Assembly (NCBI GenBank): GCA_937949585.1
Contig: CALEDW010000006.1
Location: 1-5,648 of the forward strand
Direction of reading: 5' to 3'
Origin: an uncultured Acidimicrobiia bacterium
GTDB lineage: Bacteria > Actinomycetota > Acidimicrobiia > IMCC26256 > CALEDW01
DNA: 5,648 bases
Shown here: positions 5,079-5,648 of the stretch, one piece after another
How the letters are laid out: each line of letters begins with the position of its first letter
Position numbering within the stretch: the stretch's first letter is position 1
The notes under the pieces: generated by a model
Databases searched by the model: none
Seen by the model: the letters and a program-made list of their open reading frames with translations, nothing else
What the model was told of the DNA's origin: nothing
Program-made: the position numbers and the translations under genes

Positions 5079-5570
5079 TCAAGACGGGAGGGCCAGCGCC
5101 CGGAACGGGTCGACGGGCACGTTGCGGACCACCCAGTAGACCGCCAGCACGCCGGTGGCGACCCAACCCCACGCCGCCGGCCACGGGCGCAGCGACATTC
5201 GGGGTCCTCCGAACGTGTTGCGCAGCCACCCCACCGCCAACCACAGCGCCACCGGTAGCAACAGGAAGGTCAGCGGGTTGTAGGAGAACGCGGCGGTGAC
5301 GTCCCCGTGGAGCAGGTGGTGCAGCATCCGGGTGGTCCCACACCCCGGGCAGGCGAACCCGGTCAGCGCCCGGAACGGGCAGAGCACCGGGCCGCCTCCC
5401 GGGTCGATCGCGTAGAGCAGCCCACCGGCGGCGCCGAGCACCGCTGCGGCGCCGAGCGTGGGGGCGATCCGCCGCTTGCCCGCAGCGTCCACGAGGAGCG
5501 GGGCAGGACCGTCGGGCCGGTCGGCGGACACCTCGATGCCTCGCCCGGCATCGCCCGTCCCGGCGACCAT
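5079..5570 (-). CDS. DUF2752 membrane protein
   Basis: A 163-residue protein of the uncharacterised DUF2752 family. A polar N-terminal region of about 34 residues leads into a hydrophobic segment (36-55). The family core follows: CPFRALTGFACPGCGTTR (64-81), with the conserved cysteines C64, C74 and C77, then a short amphipathic stretch and the membrane segment FSYNPLTFLLLP onward (about 95-118). The last membrane segment (about 133-148) ends in RNVP, also usual for the family. The CPxCG core looks like a metal or redox site, but that is inference. The frame is open to an ATG at 5633; I prefer 5570 because a TACGCT element lies exactly 6 nt upstream, matching a leaderless start, and the extra 21 residues are unconserved-looking. 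It is followed 9 bp later by the CD225 gene, a pairing I recall as frequent in actinobacteria, so the two are probably co-transcribed. Confidence 0.88.
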   Translation of the reverse strand: MVAGTGDAGRGIEVSADRPDGPAPLLVDAAGKRRIAPTLGAAAVLGAAGGLLYAIDPGGGPVLCPFRALTGFACPGCGTTRMLHHLLHGDVTAAFSYNPLTFLLLPVALWLAVGWLRNTFGGPRMSLRPWPAAWGWVATGVLAVYWVVRNVPVDPFRALALPS

Positions 5571-5576
5571 GCCCGA

Positions 5577-5582
5577 AGCGTA
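5577..5582 (-). promoter_or_regulatory. Candidate -10 element for leaderless DUF2752-CD225 transcript
   Basis: TACGCT (TANNNT) on the minus strand is followed by exactly 6 nt and then the ATG at 5570, the spacing expected if the A of the start codon is the transcription start. No ribosome-binding site precedes this ATG. A recognisable -35 is lacking. Confidence 0.42.
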
Positions 5583-5648
5583 CCCGGTCGGCACCGCACA
5601 CCTCGGCGACGTCGACACCGGCGGATTGACCACCCCCCGCCCCGACCC

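Overview
The window is very GC-rich (about 70% by eye, not computed) and reads like a chromosomal stretch of a high-GC actinobacterium. Supporting signs are strong third-position G/C bias, TANNNT-type -10 elements lying immediately upstream of start codons, an actinobacterial SigH/SigR-type promoter motif, and actinobacterial-looking protein families. An uncultured Acidimicrobiia-like lineage would fit, but that placement is an impression and not a demonstrated fact. I see no insertion sequence, phage gene, CRISPR array, tRNA or rRNA.

Left part (1-2423, all on the minus strand, so transcription runs right to left): ccr (crotonyl-CoA carboxylase/reductase, start 2423), then a methylmalonyl/ethylmalonyl-CoA epimerase 45 bp downstream (start 1028), then after a 178-bp gap an Hsp20 small heat-shock protein (start 445). 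The gap contains a good match to a stress sigma factor promoter and a strongly structured leader for hsp20.

Middle (2424-3762): a divergent intergenic region with a centred GC palindrome, and on the plus strand an acetyl-CoA acetyltransferase (thiolase). Thiolase, Ccr and epimerase catalyse the first committed steps of the ethylmalonyl-CoA pathway: acetyl-CoA to acetoacetyl-CoA, crotonyl-CoA to (2S)-ethylmalonyl-CoA, and epimerisation of ethylmalonyl-/methylmalonyl-CoA. The acetoacetyl-CoA reductase, crotonase and ethylmalonyl-CoA mutase are not in the window. The same genes could instead supply ethylmalonyl-CoA extender units or serve C4 acyl-CoA metabolism.

Right part (3763-5648): a plus-strand multi-pass membrane protein with a proline-rich N-terminal tail converges on a minus-strand pair, a DUF2752 protein followed 9 bp later by a CD225/dispanin (IFITM-like) protein with a PPPPPPG-repeat tail. 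The functions of these three are unknown. Two unrelated membrane proteins with near-identical poly-proline/PPG tails facing each other is the oddest architectural point. No wholly new system is evident; the best leads are the hsp20 control region, the leaderless-start pattern and the poly-proline membrane module.
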